A DNA stretch of 64,000 nt from Homalodisca vitripennis (GCF_021130785.1 NC_060211.1:122337001-122401000); one strand, 5' to 3'. Positions 1 through 15,124 are shown, numbered from the stretch's first letter. Numbers and translations are program-made. Notes: a model not told the origin generated them from the letters alone.

Positions 1-3000
1 TTAGTTTAAACTGTATACAACAGTTCTGAACAAGTTTTTCATATTCGATTGTATTAACTTAAAAATAAATCACATACAATCTTGAAGACATGCCAATACA
101 GGAGTTTATTGAGACTTTCCAGTTGAGAAAACTTCTTTTGAACTTTGAAAGTAGTTTTAATGCACCAAAACAAGCTTAACGCCCTTTTTTTCTTTCAAAA
201 GTTTAGTTAAAAGAGATCGAGTTAGTGAAAAGTCCAGATAAACCGTTTTACGAAGAAATTAGTGCGAGAAAGCTTTTATCTTGTAGTACAGAGTCAGGTA
301 GTTTTGCATGTTACTTACTTTCGCAGTATATTTTTGTACTCTCTGCTCGTTTACCTCATAACCCCTAATACTGTAATACGAGTTTTTCATAATTTGAAAA
401 CGTCATGGTAATTTAGAGTTATCATTTAGGCAATAAACATATTATATTCGAGAAAATAGAAATGTGCCATTAAATGAACGGACTCTGGCACTAAATTTTA
501 TAATCTAGTGAAAGCTTTGAAACCTAATTTGGATCTCTATTTTGTATTACGCAGTATTTAAAGACTTACTGGGTAATCAGATAACTTAAAAGTATAATCT
601 TACAACTTTTTCTTTTATACAGCTTTTTTGGATACTAATAATTTATTGTAATTTTTCTGATGACTTGGTAACAACCAATAATTGTAGTTAACTCTAATGT
701 GTTTGATAAGTCTCAATACCATCGCCGCTTAGAATTTCTACTCAAAACAAACTCTTTTGGTTGAGATGCATAATATTTAATAGTTATTTATTTAGTATAT
801 CTTACTTCCTGATCTTATATACTTATTGATACTTATTAAATATCGCAGTGATGCGATATTCAATAAATCTGATCCGTCTGGAAGCTATCTGAATCTTCCG
901 AACTGATTCTCAAGCAGTACTCTTAAATGCTATTTTTAGTTTATGCTTAGATTAATAGAATATTGAGGGTTTTTTACTCTTCTTTGTTGCGATTTGAAGT
1001 TAATTAGCAATTATTATTATTTCTATTAGTATGAGTCCAATCAAATAAATTCTATCAACCATTGGATTGTTCACTTACCTTCGAACCAGTATTAAAATAA
1101 TATATCTAACAGTCGCAGGACTAGTAGATCACGGTGATATTGGAGAAGTGTGTCGACTTAATTTTAGGCCTTTGAGAATTTAAATCGTCTTACTTTTATA
1201 TAATTCAACTGCTATGTCATACCCTCTCTGAGTTATAGTGAACCAGGTATCACGTAAATCACTAAACGGTATTTTGACATGGTGAATGCCATGAAGGGTC
1301 TCAAATAGTGGATTTCAGTGTATAAATGTATATTAACTATTTCCTGTGACATTGGTTCGAAATGTAAAGTTGTTCTCCGATTCTGAATTAAAAAGTCTAG
1401 TTCTACTCTTTCCTCACAGTCTTATTAGCCATGTAGTATCTTGAAAAAGCGATGAATTTGTAAAATTATTTCGTTTTAGAGGTTATTATGTTGGTTGTGT
1501 TACTCAACACCATTTTCATGATGTACATATGTTTAAACCTTTAAAACAAATTAGTAGATACATTATATGGATCAACCTTTCATTTATAATTTGAGAAGAA
1601 TCGAAGCCTTCCTGTGACTTATGGTGCACAACATCACTTGCTCTACGTTTATTTTCCATCATGGTTCTTCAGTTTATTTTCACTGTCAAAATATATTTGT
1701 TTGACGCTCGTACTTGGTAATCGATCGATAATGAAGACTACACTTTCAAAATATAACAACAGTATTATGTAAGGATCTAGTTCAAAAGGTGCCATAAAAT
1801 AATCCTTGATAATTGAACTATATCAGGTGATACAATAACGGGACCATCTGATTTTAGGGCGCTAGCTAATTTACCATTTAGGAAATGAAAGAAACGAAAA
1901 AGGAGGGCTGTTTATAACAACACTTTTAACTCATTTTTCTGCTGCACTTTGGTAGGGTTGTACGAACTACGACAATCTGAAAATATCTCGCATGTATAGT
2001 GTTCATTATAATCTTCTTAAAATACGTCATAGAGTTAGCAATTGTTTTTGGATAACATTTTACCATGCTAATTATACATGTTTAAATTAGTTATGTAAGC
2101 CTATCGGTGTGAAGGTTGGAAAAATAACTTGGCTAAAAATATTTATGTATTCTTTTCCCACTCATTTTTCCGTTGGATACGAGTAGCTGGTTTGCTTCAG
2201 AATATTCCAAGAGCACCCCAGCTTGTTTTAGAAACAATGAGGATCCTGGATTTTCTTTTACATCTTCATTGGGAAAAGTGTCTGACTGCTCCTGCAGCTA
2301 GTTATAGTGAAGTAGGGGTCTTGCGATCTAGGCCACAGGTACCCTCTACTTAGTCAGTATTGGAATACCAATAACTCAACTCGTAAGGCCAGGAGAAGCC
2401 AATAGCCAAACATGCTGCTAAGCACAAAAAGGCCAAATTTTACACTTTTATGGCCCTAAAGAAATTATTAAGGAGTTCTCATTTACTTAAGAAAGTTTTA
2501 AACGGCTTAAAAACATTAGAACAAGTTCATCAGTTGATTATCAACTCTAAATTCCCTCTCAATTTAAATTTAAGATAACGTTTAAACATTTCCATATGTG
2601 CCACTAATAATATAACAACTGGGTCTCTCAAGGTTTTATTATTTTTCACCTTTTTGCATTGCCTCTTATTTGCTGTGTTTATTGTTATATGTATAATCTT
2701 ATTTCATGGCTCTTGAATATGTAGGTATGAAATCCTACGAAGTATAGAAACTAAATGTTTTTGTCATTTCAATAAGTCAAATTTTACGTGTATAAAAATA
2801 TTTCGACGAAATGGTTTTGAGATTAAACAAACAGTTAATAGGTAAAGAGCTTTAAACTTGTTTGTTCAGATTGTTAGTAAAAGGCATAAACGTATGTCCA
2901 TTATTTAAGTTGGTAATCAGAGCTTAACAGCATATCGCTAGATAGAGATAATAATTTAGGCTGTTCCAGCTCGTTGTTTTTGCCACGTCCAGAAGTTATG

Positions 3001-6000
3001 TGGGTTCCAGTATCCCAGCTGCTATCTAGGGCTACCCAATGGTGGGTCGGAATTAATTGTTTTTATGCATTTTACGGCTTTTATCATGAAGATATTCTCC
3101 ATGTGCATTTATAAGCGTTTTCAATGATACTCAATTAGATAGTAATGGGTTGCACTAATTAAACAGGGCATGGTATTGTTTTAAATTCTAATAGTGAGAA
3201 AACCATCTCTAATCCATATTATCATATTTTGAAACTGTGCAAGAATGAAAGTACCCTTTTATTTTCTATACTTCAACAAATCCATGTATACGAATAATCC
3301 TGTCAAACATTCGTATAAATCTTTCTCCACATACAAGTTTAAAGATAAATTGTAATATATTGATTTTGTTACATAAATATGCAAATGAATGATTGAATAT
3401 ATTATTTATACGTATTTAAATACTCGTGTTATTGGTTATGTTTACCTATAGATAAGTGAAAAATATTTACAAAATCTAATTAGAGACAGTTGAATATCAT
3501 TTAGAAAAATGTTTAACCGACGAAATATATCACCTACCTATGTAAGATTTAAGTATATAGGTTGTTTCACAAACGACTTAATAAATCTAATAACTTAATA
3601 AAATTTTATAAAATTAAATAATAGCTAACTTTTGGCCATCATAAGTTTGCACAATGAAATGTTTAGCTACAGGCATATTTACACTCACATTATGAAATCA
3701 TGAACATGGAAAACTAAACAATACAGTACAGATATCTGTAAGTTAAAACTCAACAGTCTTTAAAAATTGTGATCACAGCCCTGATATATATTTTAAAGAC
3801 TATAAATATAAACATAATTTACTTTTAATTTATATGGAGAACAACAGTCTTTTTGAGCAAAATATAGTTAAACCTTACGTTATACTTAATCAGACCATAA
3901 GAAAAACGAATGAAACTACAAAAAATAAACCCCTTACCACATGTGCTAAAAAGACTGGGGATGGTAATAAAAAATGCGTAAAAATGTTTTATTGAAAATG
4001 ATGACAGTTTAAAAGAATAATTTAGTTTGAAATATAATTGAGTATACATAATTTTTATAACGTGTCACTCCCTGAAACTGTAACTTATATATATACTTAT
4101 ATATATACTGGGAAACTTACAATTTTTCTATTTAACCATTGTTATTTGGACTTGGCGACAAACCTAATTTAATTGTCTGTAACTGATTATAGAATGGCGA
4201 GATATACTTTTATGTCATTAGGAAGGTTATCTAGAACGATTACGATTTTTAAAACTTTCATTCCAAAAAATATGCATTATACTACGTAGGTAGGTGTTTT
4301 GTCTCTTCCTGTACTTAAAGTTTCAATTTTTTTTAAATCTTGTAGCATTATAGACACAGTGTAGAAGTGGGCCAAAATTTAAAAATTTTAAAAATAATTT
4401 ACTTTAATAAAAATTAAAACAATGTATGTACTATAATCAACTATAAATATATATTTTACCCATTAGTCAATGAGTAAAAGTTTTAAGTAGAGTGAAAGTT
4501 TCAATTTAGTATTATACTTATGAAGGCATTATTATTGTGTATACGTCGCTTTGAAGTTTTATTCTAATTAGCCGACGTACTTTTAATATAACAGTAACAA
4601 AGTGTTGTGCTCGCTGACCATGAGTTCTTTGTTTCAGAGCTTCCACTGTGAAGCCACCAACAGTGTTGTGTTAATTAGGGCATACAAATATGACTGTAGT
4701 AATAATTTATCTTGGGGAGATTATTTATAATTTACCATAACTGCAGATATTATAATGTATTACTCAATTTAGAGTATGAATATGAAAATAATTTATCATT
4801 TAGATTTAATTAATCAAGTAGTATACATTTGCAGCCTAATATTTTGATTCATATTTTAACACCAGTGTTTATGTTTGTGAAATCCGAGTATAGTAAAAGT
4901 AACTTTGAAGCAATGAGTTGATCCCTATTCTAGAATACATAATTATAAAAATAGATGATTGGTGAAAAGTTAAAACAATTTTCTTATCAAAGAGTAATAT
5001 TTTACGTTAGATAACAGCGTTTATGAATGCATACTTATAAGTATGCGACATCATCTTAAATAATATTCTGCTTTGAACTCAAGGGAATGCAATAAAAAAT
5101 ATGTGTTTCGCACGATGTCTCGAGAACGAATATATACGATTTTAAATATTGATAATAAACCTTCATGTATATACAGGCAATATCACGTTCGGGTTGTTGC
5201 TCATTTTTCCATAAGATTTGGCTGATCGTTAGCCAACATTTAACACTGAGTCTATGAATAACCGTACTTTTAAAATAGAACACCCTAGAAGTAATTCATT
5301 ATTAATCTGATTGAACTATGAAAATACGGCATTTTAACGAGTGAAATAGAAACATATGTACTGAAGTTTCAGTGATAATGAAGACTTAAGTTATGCCAAA
5401 TTTTTCAATACTCCTTTGTTTTCGGTTATTTTGTATTGAGAAAAGATATATGAAGCTGCACAAACCTATGGAGATAAAATGTGACCGATAAAATGTGAAC
5501 TGTTTTTAATTGTTCACCTATTACATAAAAAGTGACCAAATTCCTATTATTTTAGTTTTTTGTGGATATATGTCTATCGGTACATGTGTCCTAGATGTTT
5601 CAACAACGAATTGAACATTTATTTGAGCAATATTCATGTAACTTTAGCGAAGCGTAGGCGTACTTCTACCTTGTAATGAAGGTTAAAGACAATGTTAACG
5701 ACAAACCTTCTATATAAAAATATATTATATAGATAACTTTCAATTTTTACCTGAGCATTGTCGTAAATTGGAATAAAATGGAACGTTAATCAAGTCTATA
5801 AAATAATAACTAATTTTACGATCAAACTTAATGGGATTTAAAATTAAATATAGTCAGTAACAACGTTAACCTAAGTTTTGTTAGCTGGTGAACTAATAAA
5901 AATAACCCCAAAATTGATATTCGTAATATTTTTCATTGGAAATATTTGTAGTCCAAAGGAAATTAAATTGCGTCTGTTGTTGCACCAGAATTGAACAACT

Positions 6001-6300
6001 TATAAACGGATACATTTATATTTCATATACGGCCACTAGGGTGTTGTAGTTACTGTGTATAACAATGTCCCTTACCACAATGAGCCAAGTATCACGGACC
6101 ACATCCGCCCAAGTTCTCTTTGAACTTGTGACTACCAAATTACTCAAGTAACACTTCCCTAACAAGAGAACCCTTATTGTCAACTCCATACAAACTTAAT
6201 TCACACTTGTTAGTATTTGAATCTCTAGCTTGGCTTAAGTTATGCCCGATACATTTTGATACGTACTAACGTGTGGTTTAGCACATACACTATAACTTAA
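1..6300. other. AT-rich non-coding stretch
   Basis: No coding region is recognised on either strand. Open frames are short, AT-biased and lack known motifs. Slightly GC-richer patches at about 2190-2440, 2940-3060 and 6040-6200 could be old transposon or exon fragments, but nothing in them is identifiable. Small palindromes are listed separately. Confidence 0.6.
5029..5046. repeat. Perfect 18-bp palindrome
   Basis: GCATACTTATAAGTATGC reads the same on both strands. It could form a small cruciform or be a dimeric protein site. In AT-rich DNA such palindromes also arise by chance, and no neighbour gives it a role. Confidence 0.8.
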
Positions 6301-6308
6301 AAAGATAT

Positions 6309-6338
6309 AATTTGATTAAACCACCGTTTAATCAAATT
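6309..6338. repeat. Perfect 13-bp stem with 4-nt loop
   Basis: The arm AATTTGATTAAAC is followed by loop CACC and its exact complement. No T-run or gene end lies next to it, so it is reported only as a hairpin. It may be a fragment of a foldback element. Confidence 0.8.
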
Positions 6339-6995
6339 GTAAACACACTGTCTTCTTAAATGTTATGTTTACTCATTTAAGAATTTATGTATATGGATTT
6401 GTGTGCTTTTGCGAAAATATTCCATTAATATATAGTAATAATACATCTAAAATTATTGCATTATTAAAAGATCTACAGTTAAAACATTTTTAGGTTTTAT
6501 TACAGGGTTGGGTCGAAATTTGCATAAGTGAAATAACATTGCTTGAAAAAAGTCCGTACATTTACTCGTATTTTCTCATATTATCTCAGGAATAGGAATA
6601 AACTAATCACACACAGAAACGTAACCATATGTGTTAATATGCATAATAATATATATACAGATTCTGAAGTACTTTCTAGAACTTTCGAGTAGTTAAGTTT
6701 AATTTCATAGCAAAAATTACTCTTTAATTTCAAGGAAAAAAACAGTCTATGAGCTTATTTGACTCAAAAATTGGCTCTAATATCGTGGAATCTATCTAAA
6801 AAAAAATTATTTGTGGTATGCTATTTTATTATTAAAATCATGAATAAGCACACACAAGTTATAAAATTTATACTTTTTGCCTCAAATTTTGGACATTTTG
6901 TATCCAAAATCAATAGAGTTTTTTTCTTATACCAAAATGAACATATGTATAACGTTTATTCACTCTCCATCTTGTTAGCAAGATTTATCGGATAG

Positions 6996-7021
6996 ATAAA
7001 CTGACAGACAGACAGACAGAT
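6996..7021 (+). repeat. (CAGA)n short tandem tract
   Basis: A run of about five CAGA/GACA units follows a segment ending in GATAGATAAACTGACAGAC. Insect retroposon 3' tails commonly end in such runs, so this may be the 3' end of an old retroposon. No other part of such an element is recognisable upstream. Confidence 0.6.
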
Positions 7022-7264
7022 GAATAGGGCCGGACGGATCCTTATTGGCATATATATTTCAGTTTTTTTTTTTACACAAAAAAGCTTTAACGTATTGTTC
7101 AGCTAGATATACTATTTGCAACAAAAGCATTAATGTTTTAATGCTCTACTTAACATAGTAATTGGGATATTTGAACAAAAATGAGAAATTTATATAGGTA
7201 TTCAAATATGTATGTATAGGTACTTACTATAGAATAGTTTAACAGTAAACGCTAATACTTGACT

Positions 7265-7480
7265 GTGTATGGGAGGTGAAGTCACAAGAGAGCAGTTCTG
7301 TCATCAGTCACTAGAATGCATCATTAGTGGTCTTTGTCCCAACCCTGATTGATATTCCACCTGACACTCGTGAAAAGAGTCACCCTAATGGCTTTCTCTC
7401 GCCTCCACATTCGCATGCAAGCGCGTCGCTTGTGCGTTTGAATAGGCTTCCAGATCACCATTGATCATCATCACTTTCTT
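7265..7480. other. GC-richer patch, unidentified
   Basis: This block is clearly richer in G and C than its surroundings and contains CpG-bearing words such as GCAAGCGCGTCGC near 7417. No long open frame, tRNA shape or known repeat could be assigned. It may be a conserved non-coding element, an exon fragment or an old repeat. Confidence 0.3.
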
Positions 7481-8351
7481 TACCCAAAACTTCTAAATAC
7501 CACAGTTACGCGGAAAACATTAAAAATAAGCAATGAGACTCGGTGTGTCAATTGTTAAGTTTAATTTTAATATTATGTTAGTAATAATTTTCTAGTCGGG
7601 GTAAGTGTTTTAAATTGATGTGAAAAATTGGTGCCTAAATACAAATTGTCACATTATTAAAGTCGTAAATTATTATTAAGAAAATAGGCTAATGTAGAGT
7701 TCAATTTTATGAATATAATATCAATTGCAAAATTTATTAACTATTAATAAATAACACACATCAATAAACAAGATAATAATGCCCTAGCTTAAGTGTTGAC
7801 TTTCCTATTTTGTTTAGTACTAATAACGTCTGATAATAAAAAGAAAATTTGGTTTTGTAATTTACTAGGTTAGATTTTTGCAAGTAATTTTTTCTTGATT
7901 TTACGTTCAATTTCATTTATTTCGTAAATATAAATTACTCCCAATGCACTAAATACACTGAATTTATATTAGTTGTATATAAACATACCTACATTTATTA
8001 ATTCGATTAGCCTGTAAATTATCGCTAGTGGTTATTGTCTGGGTAAAATCTAAGGTGATTACCCAAATGGCTAGAAATTTATCTGATTGTCTATATGTAC
8101 GTTCGATATTTCAAGATCTTATTTATAGATTTTGTTAAAGATTACATTTTAAATAGGCAATATTAAGATCAATTGTGTGTGCATATCACTTAATAGGATT
8201 AGACCAAGTGTTAGTTAATATTTCCACATTAGGCTCATGAGTAACACCATCATGAAAGTGAGAAAATCTCATAATTAAAATTTTTTTAACAAACTCAGTA
8301 CAGTCATATGAATTTTAAAACGTTACAAAGCAACACTTCTAGCCATAGACT
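7481..8351. other. AT-rich non-coding stretch
   Basis: Nothing coding or repetitive is recognised here. It directly precedes the 3' end of the minus-strand LINE. Confidence 0.5.
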
Positions 8352-10399
8352 TGATTATTTATTTGTCAATTCATAAACTGTGTCCACCATTTCTACAATA
8401 TCAATTAAAAATGTTGTATAATTATACCAATATAGGCCTATTAATACTATATAAATATACAACAACAGATGCATTAAATGTGGACAGCAAATAAGACAAA
8501 AAGAAGTCAGGAGCTGGTGGGCAAAAACAGTAAACAAGTGTAACAATTCTAGTGTTCATACAAGAAAAAGAGGGCAACAATTAAATATAAAATTTGAACT
8601 ACTATAACAACAGTAAAATTTTAAAGCAATAATAAGAGATAAACTTGAAAACAAACTATAAGAATATGATACAAATTTGAAAGATAACAAAATTAAATTT
8701 CAAAAATAAATAGCAAAAGATAGAACAAACAATCAGGACGATAGCTGTAAGATGTTAGGTAAACGGAGGGTAACAAAGACTGTTGAAAATTTACCCACAT
8801 CACAAATTGCTATATCGTTTTGTTGCTGTCACAATAAAAGCCTAGCTAGGGTTTATTACAGATGATTTTAAACAGTTCTTTTCTGAATCCAGTTGGCCTC
8901 ATGAAGAACACATTTAGTGGGACCACGTCACTGCCACTGCGGAGGAATCTTGGAACTGACGAGTTGTACGCATAGTAAGAAAGCATGGATCTTCTCTTGA
9001 AGATTGTCCTTGACCTAGTACATCTTGGGATAGAGATGTCGATGTAGCTCAAGATCAGGGGGCAGTCCAGTACACCACTCAGAAACTTGTTCAAAACACA
9101 AGGTCGATGAACTTCCTTCTGAGAGGACTGCAAGCCAAACACGTCCTCCACTTCAGCCACTGGTGTGTCCAGAAAGGCATAATCATGTCGTGTTTCGAGG
9201 AGACGCTCAAAACGTACCTGGACCATGTTCAGCAACTCATTGTGGTCATTTTAAAACTGTGACCAAATTAGAGCAGTATTCCAAAACAGGGCGTAATATA
9301 GTCTTGTATGGATTGACCATGGTGCCTAGGGATCTAAATTCTGTAGTAGTTATCACAATGGCACTGATGGAAGCATTGGTTTTAGAAGCGACGTTCAAAA
9401 TATGGTCATTGGAACTTAGGGAAGAGTTGAGGATAACAGCAAGGTCACGCATCTTGAACACTCTTTCAAGCTATTTGCCAATGATTTTGTAGTTGAAGTG
9501 ACGGCAGCTTTTGCCACGATTGAATGCCATTACCTTAAACTTGGAAATATTTAATTCTATTGAGTTGTTTTTGCACCAACCATTTATGCTGATTAATGAT
9601 GATTTCAGATCGAGTTTATTTTCCTCACTAATCACAAAGGTAAAAACTTTGAGGTCATTAGCAAAAATGTAAAGTTTAGTGGTAATAACACCGCCAATGT
9701 AATTTATAAATAGATTGCATAGCAGGGGTTCCAAGGTGGGATCCCTGCGGTACGCCAGAAAGGACAGGTAAGGCGATGATGTGGTGCCTTCACATTTGAC
9801 TAGAAACACTCTGTTCAATAGATAACTTTCAAGCCATTTTAAACAAGGACCCGAAAATTCTATATCCATGCAGTTTAGCAAGTAAAATACGATAATTAAC
9901 CTTGTCAAATGCATTTGCATAATCCAGGTAGACGCAGTCCACTTACTGACCGCTAACAAGCGCAGTGACGACTGCCTGGAATTGAAGAAGATTCGTTACA
10001 GTCGATCGTCCTCTCATGAATCCATGCTGTTCCATTACTATACCACGACTAAGCTGGAAGTAGAGGAATTCGAGATCAACACTTTGACAATTGCAGGATA
10101 AATAGTTATAGCACGATAGTTCATAACATTTGCTTTTTCACCTGATTAGTGAATCAGAACAATAGGCCTATAAATATGCTTGAGAACGGCAGGAAAGATA
10201 CCTGATCTAAGTAAAGCTCCACATTTCAGATCAAGGTGTGGTGCCAAAATGTGAGCACAGTGCTTAAGTACCAGTGGGGGTACGCCGTCAGGACCTGCTC
10301 CTTTGTACTGAACCAATGATTCAAGCTTGTGAAGCTTAAAGCTTGTTACGCGACACTTGTGCGTAAGCTTACCTTCCTTATATGTACTTGGTATTGTGT

Positions 10400-10402
<3 letters not shown>
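8352..10402 (-). mobile_element. 5'-truncated jockey-like LINE
   Basis: This is a non-LTR retrotransposon of the jockey/CR1 group lying on the minus strand. It contains most of the reverse transcriptase, the post-RT region and a long 3' untranslated region. The 3' end is placed where the minus strand reads GACAAATAAATAATC (about 8352-8366), by analogy with A-rich tails of these elements, and is approximate. The 5' end is lost inside the RT fingers region and abuts an (AT)n tract, as expected for 5' truncation during target-primed reverse transcription. The endonuclease and ORF1 are absent from the window. Confidence 0.85.
8846..10340 (-). pseudogene. Reverse transcriptase pseudogene of jockey-like LINE
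   Basis: Reading 5' to 3' on the minus strand, family landmarks appear in order. KGAGPDGVPP (near 10280-10305) is in the RT fingers. YLDYANAFDKV (near 9905-9940) is motif A and keeps its catalytic aspartate. LEPLLCNLFINYIGG (near 9690-9735) follows. LYIFANDLKVF (near 9645-9680) occupies the motif C position, where active enzymes have ADD; here the first aspartate is asparagine. MRDLAVILNSSLSSNDHI (near 9405-9458) and RPVLEYCSNLV (near 9258-9290) lie in the thumb and post-RT part, and VLNKFLSGVLDCP (near 9055-9095) near the C-terminus. The pieces lie in different frames and several stops interrupt them, so no product is made. The last open block ends at 8846. Confidence 0.9.
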
Positions 10403-10455
<53 letters not shown>

Positions 10456-10479
10456 TTGTTTAAAAATTACCAAGTACAT
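10382..10479. repeat. (AT)n tract with inverted-repeat flanks
   Basis: The (AT)n run (10403-10452) is bracketed by ATGTACTTGGTA (10382-10393) and its exact complement (10468-10479). The whole segment can fold as one cruciform. The left arm lies right at the 5' truncation point of the LINE. Confidence 0.75.
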
Positions 10480-11419
10480 GTAAATAATATATGTGTGTGT
10501 GTGAGTGTGTGTGTATTTATTCATTTATTTAAGATACGCTTAAGTGTACTTAGGTGTAATGATAATGTATACCATTATATACATACTAAAAATTATATTT
10601 ATAATAAAAATTTAAACAGTTTCTTGTCTTGTCTCGTCTTTTAAAATCCAGTATACAATTTTGTTTATTCGTACTTTCCGACAACTGCCGCGCGTCCGTC
10701 CCACTTATTAGTTTCGTAATTTTTATGTCGTTTTTATAATTTTTCTTATATCACTTAAGTATTTCAAATGAGGTTCCACATCAGTATATGTAACCGAAAT
10801 ATACTATTTGTTAGTGACACATATATTTTCAAACTAATCTTAACACATTTTTTTTTATTTTCCAACTTTTCAAAAGTACAATGTTAGTAATGGTGAATGT
10901 AAATTAATTTTAAGCTACTTAGCAAAATACAGCTAATTTTTTAATCAAGAGAAATAGGATGAAACTAGCTCCAAGACAAGAGAACTTAACCTGCCACTAA
11001 CGAACACACTAATGTAAAGGAGTCACTTAGTCAAATGCCATTCCAATTGTGCTTCCAAGCGACAACAAATGACTATTGAATAGCTCTCATTTCTCATGTA
11101 TATTCATTTTTATATAATGAAGTATTTGATAGACATAGACTATACGAAGGCAAAAGCACAGGTTTTGTCATTGGTATTTATGACCAGCGTTTGTAACGTA
11201 ACATGTATCACACTTATGGTATACCTGGCTTTTTATTGAACGCGAGAGCAAGATCCGAACCATATTGTACTTAACCAAATATAAATTAAAACGAGTTTCT
11301 TATAGCTGATGTTTAAAAGTTTGTACAGATTTAATGGTACAAGAAACAATTAAACTATTGTAATGTAGTATTTAAAAAGTACGTATAATAATAAGGGATT
11401 GAATATAATATGACGTGAA
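10480..11419. other. AT-rich non-coding stretch
   Basis: No coding signal. It begins with a short GT-rich run (10490-10515). The CCGCGCGTCCG-like patch at 10688-10700 is too short to assign. Confidence 0.5.
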
Positions 11420-11575
11420 ATGAAATGGAGCATACCTTTTGTCAAGCTGGTGTAAAAGAGCAATGGGGTGGTTTGAATTGCAGTGGGCAAATGAGATAAG
11501 TCCCCAACTGTGACAGCGTCAAACCATAATGTGACGCCTCTTGCGTGTTTAAACGAGACAGACAGAAACGGTCCT
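11420..11575. repeat. Dispersed GC-rich repeat, copy 1
   Basis: This patch shares ATAAGTCC and, about 30 bases later, CCATAATGTGACGCCTC followed by a TGC word with copy 2 near 18640-18692. The shared order and spacing show a common origin. Read on the minus strand both copies can be translated through QEASHYG, but frames break soon after, so whether the source was coding is unknown. Confidence 0.6.
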
Positions 11576-11769
11576 CTTTTAAAGAGCGTAAAATATTACT
11601 TATTTATCTTAAATTGTTCAATTTATTTTATAGTATAACTACAAAATACAACCCATAATGTTTATATGTTTATAGTATGAACTGTGTAAAGAGCTATACA
11701 TGTTAAAAAGTGTAAAAACTTTATAGTATATGTAAATATAATTAAAATATCCAAAAAATTTATAAATAA

Positions 11770-13417
<1,648 letters not shown>

Positions 13418-14010
13418 AAAGCGTTTCCCGTTCACGTTGGAAACACGCTTGGCAAGTAAACTGATGGCGCATGCTTGGCTAAGCATATTTGAACTAAGCG
13501 TGTGATGGCACTAAGCGCAATTGCAGGTTTTTGAAAGCTTCCAATTTCCGCATTCTTCTGGAATAGAATATTAAAAATATGATGATATTTTTACAGTGTT
13601 TTTAATTTTTAGATTTTGAAACATTTCGTGAAAACATGATTAAATACTCTGCTGAAAGCTAAATATATGGAATACAATAACATATATCTGCATGATTATT
13701 ATACGCTATAATGCTATGTGATACCTTTGCCTCTTATATTGCTAGTTTTATTAAATTACAGCTACGAGTAATTAAGTATCCATTATAAGACCCAGTGAAC
13801 AACAAATAACTAATAAAGAAATTGGCAAAGCATACTAGTATATAAGTGCTCTCTATTAGATTAAGCACAAGTTAGCTCAGCGCAAGTACACATTTTTGTG
13901 TTTTATGAAATAGGCAAAACAGGCTTACACAAATTTATAAACATATTTCTGAGTTTTGACTTTACAGGCATGCTTGGCTAAGCGGTTTACCGTTTACATG
14001 GCCAATAGTG
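13418..14010. mobile_element. Candidate non-autonomous element with GCTTGGCTAAGC motifs
   Basis: The word GCATGCTTGGCTAAGC occurs exactly at 13469-13484 and 13968-13983. Diverged direct copies of AAGCG-TTT-CCGTT-AC-T-GG flank the block (about 13420-13440 and 13980-14002). Related words such as ACACGCTTGGCAAG, AACTAAGCGTG and CACTAAGCGC lie between. Recurrent short motifs near both ends of an AT-rich block are typical of non-autonomous DNA transposons. No clean terminal inverted repeats or target duplications were found, so the limits and class are uncertain. Confidence 0.35.
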
Positions 14011-15124
14011 ATTCCAATGTGAAAGTAGCCATTTACACTTACTGTAAAACCAGGTTTGACGCGATACTATTAGTTTTATATACCACAATGAAATTTTAAG
14101 CATTGATGAATATTAAAAGTATAAAGAATACGTACATTATATAAACTAATGTAGATAACAATAAATTTAAGAATATATCCTATCCTTATACATTATTATT
14201 CTTAAAAAACTCAAGAAAGAATATAAAATAGGACATGGATTTAAATCATCTCCTTAATGCAATCAGTCTCACTTTGGATTATTTGAAAATGTGTTACTCT
14301 TTTCTGAATAGCCTATCCATCCTACCTGGAGTGTTGAACACAAGAACTGTGTTACTTTGTAACTGAGTCAGACTATACTGGTATGAAACCTATATATGAA
14401 TTATGTGTAAAACCGTAATCCCAATACCACAACAATGACCAAAATTAAATGATTTAGTATTCATGTAAAATGTTTGATAAATTTTATTTAGATCATTTTA
14501 CGACCTTTTCTGAGTGTTTCAACAGTCTCTTTCACCAGTTTCTATTGGGCGAAATTTGATTTCTGCCTTTACGCACGATTAGTGTCGAGTTAAACTTTAT
14601 GATTTACATTGACGCTAACATGTAAACATCACTATTAAAAATAGTAAATTCAACCCATTACAAGTATTGATATCAGTTTGTTTGTAACTCTATAACTGTT
14701 AGGTATAATGTTTTTTAACAATTATAACAAGTTTTCCTTTTTCTATCGTGTTTTTACCTATATATTATTTTCCAACCAAAGGTGAGTGCAAGAAAGGGTT
14801 GATTAATACTAACGTTACAGGTTAATGTAAATGTAAATGTTTCATTAAAGTATATAACATACTGATTTTTAAATATACAATTTATATTTTATAATTCACA
14901 ACGTAAATATTTATATGTTTATTCTGTATAGTTATAATATTTTTAATTCTTGTAAATTTAAAAATAATTTGGGATTTAAAATTATACAAAAATAATTACA
15001 TAATATGAGTTTTATAAAAAGTATCATATTAACAGTTTTTACATATGATTATTTCAGAATAGTGCAATAAGTCTAAAATTTTATATAAACAATTGCCAAA
15101 TTACATAATTTGTTTCTTCCAAAC
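14011..15124. other. AT-rich non-coding stretch
   Basis: No genes or repeats are recognised. The sequence becomes extremely AT-rich towards the inverted repeat at 15125. Confidence 0.5.

Noticed and set aside
2129..2353. 74-codon frame in a slightly GC-richer patch
   Set aside because: No recognisable domain, no splice or promoter context, and the length is within chance range.
4600..4680. Small exon after an acceptor-like TTCTTTGTTTCAG
   Set aside because: Downstream frames are short, composition is not coding-like and no partner exon was found.
8355..8546. 63-codon minus-strand frame
   Set aside because: It lies in the presumed 3' untranslated region of the LINE and has no family motif.
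9163..9492. 109-codon plus-strand open frame
   Set aside because: It is antisense to the LINE reverse transcriptase, whose motifs are on the minus strand.
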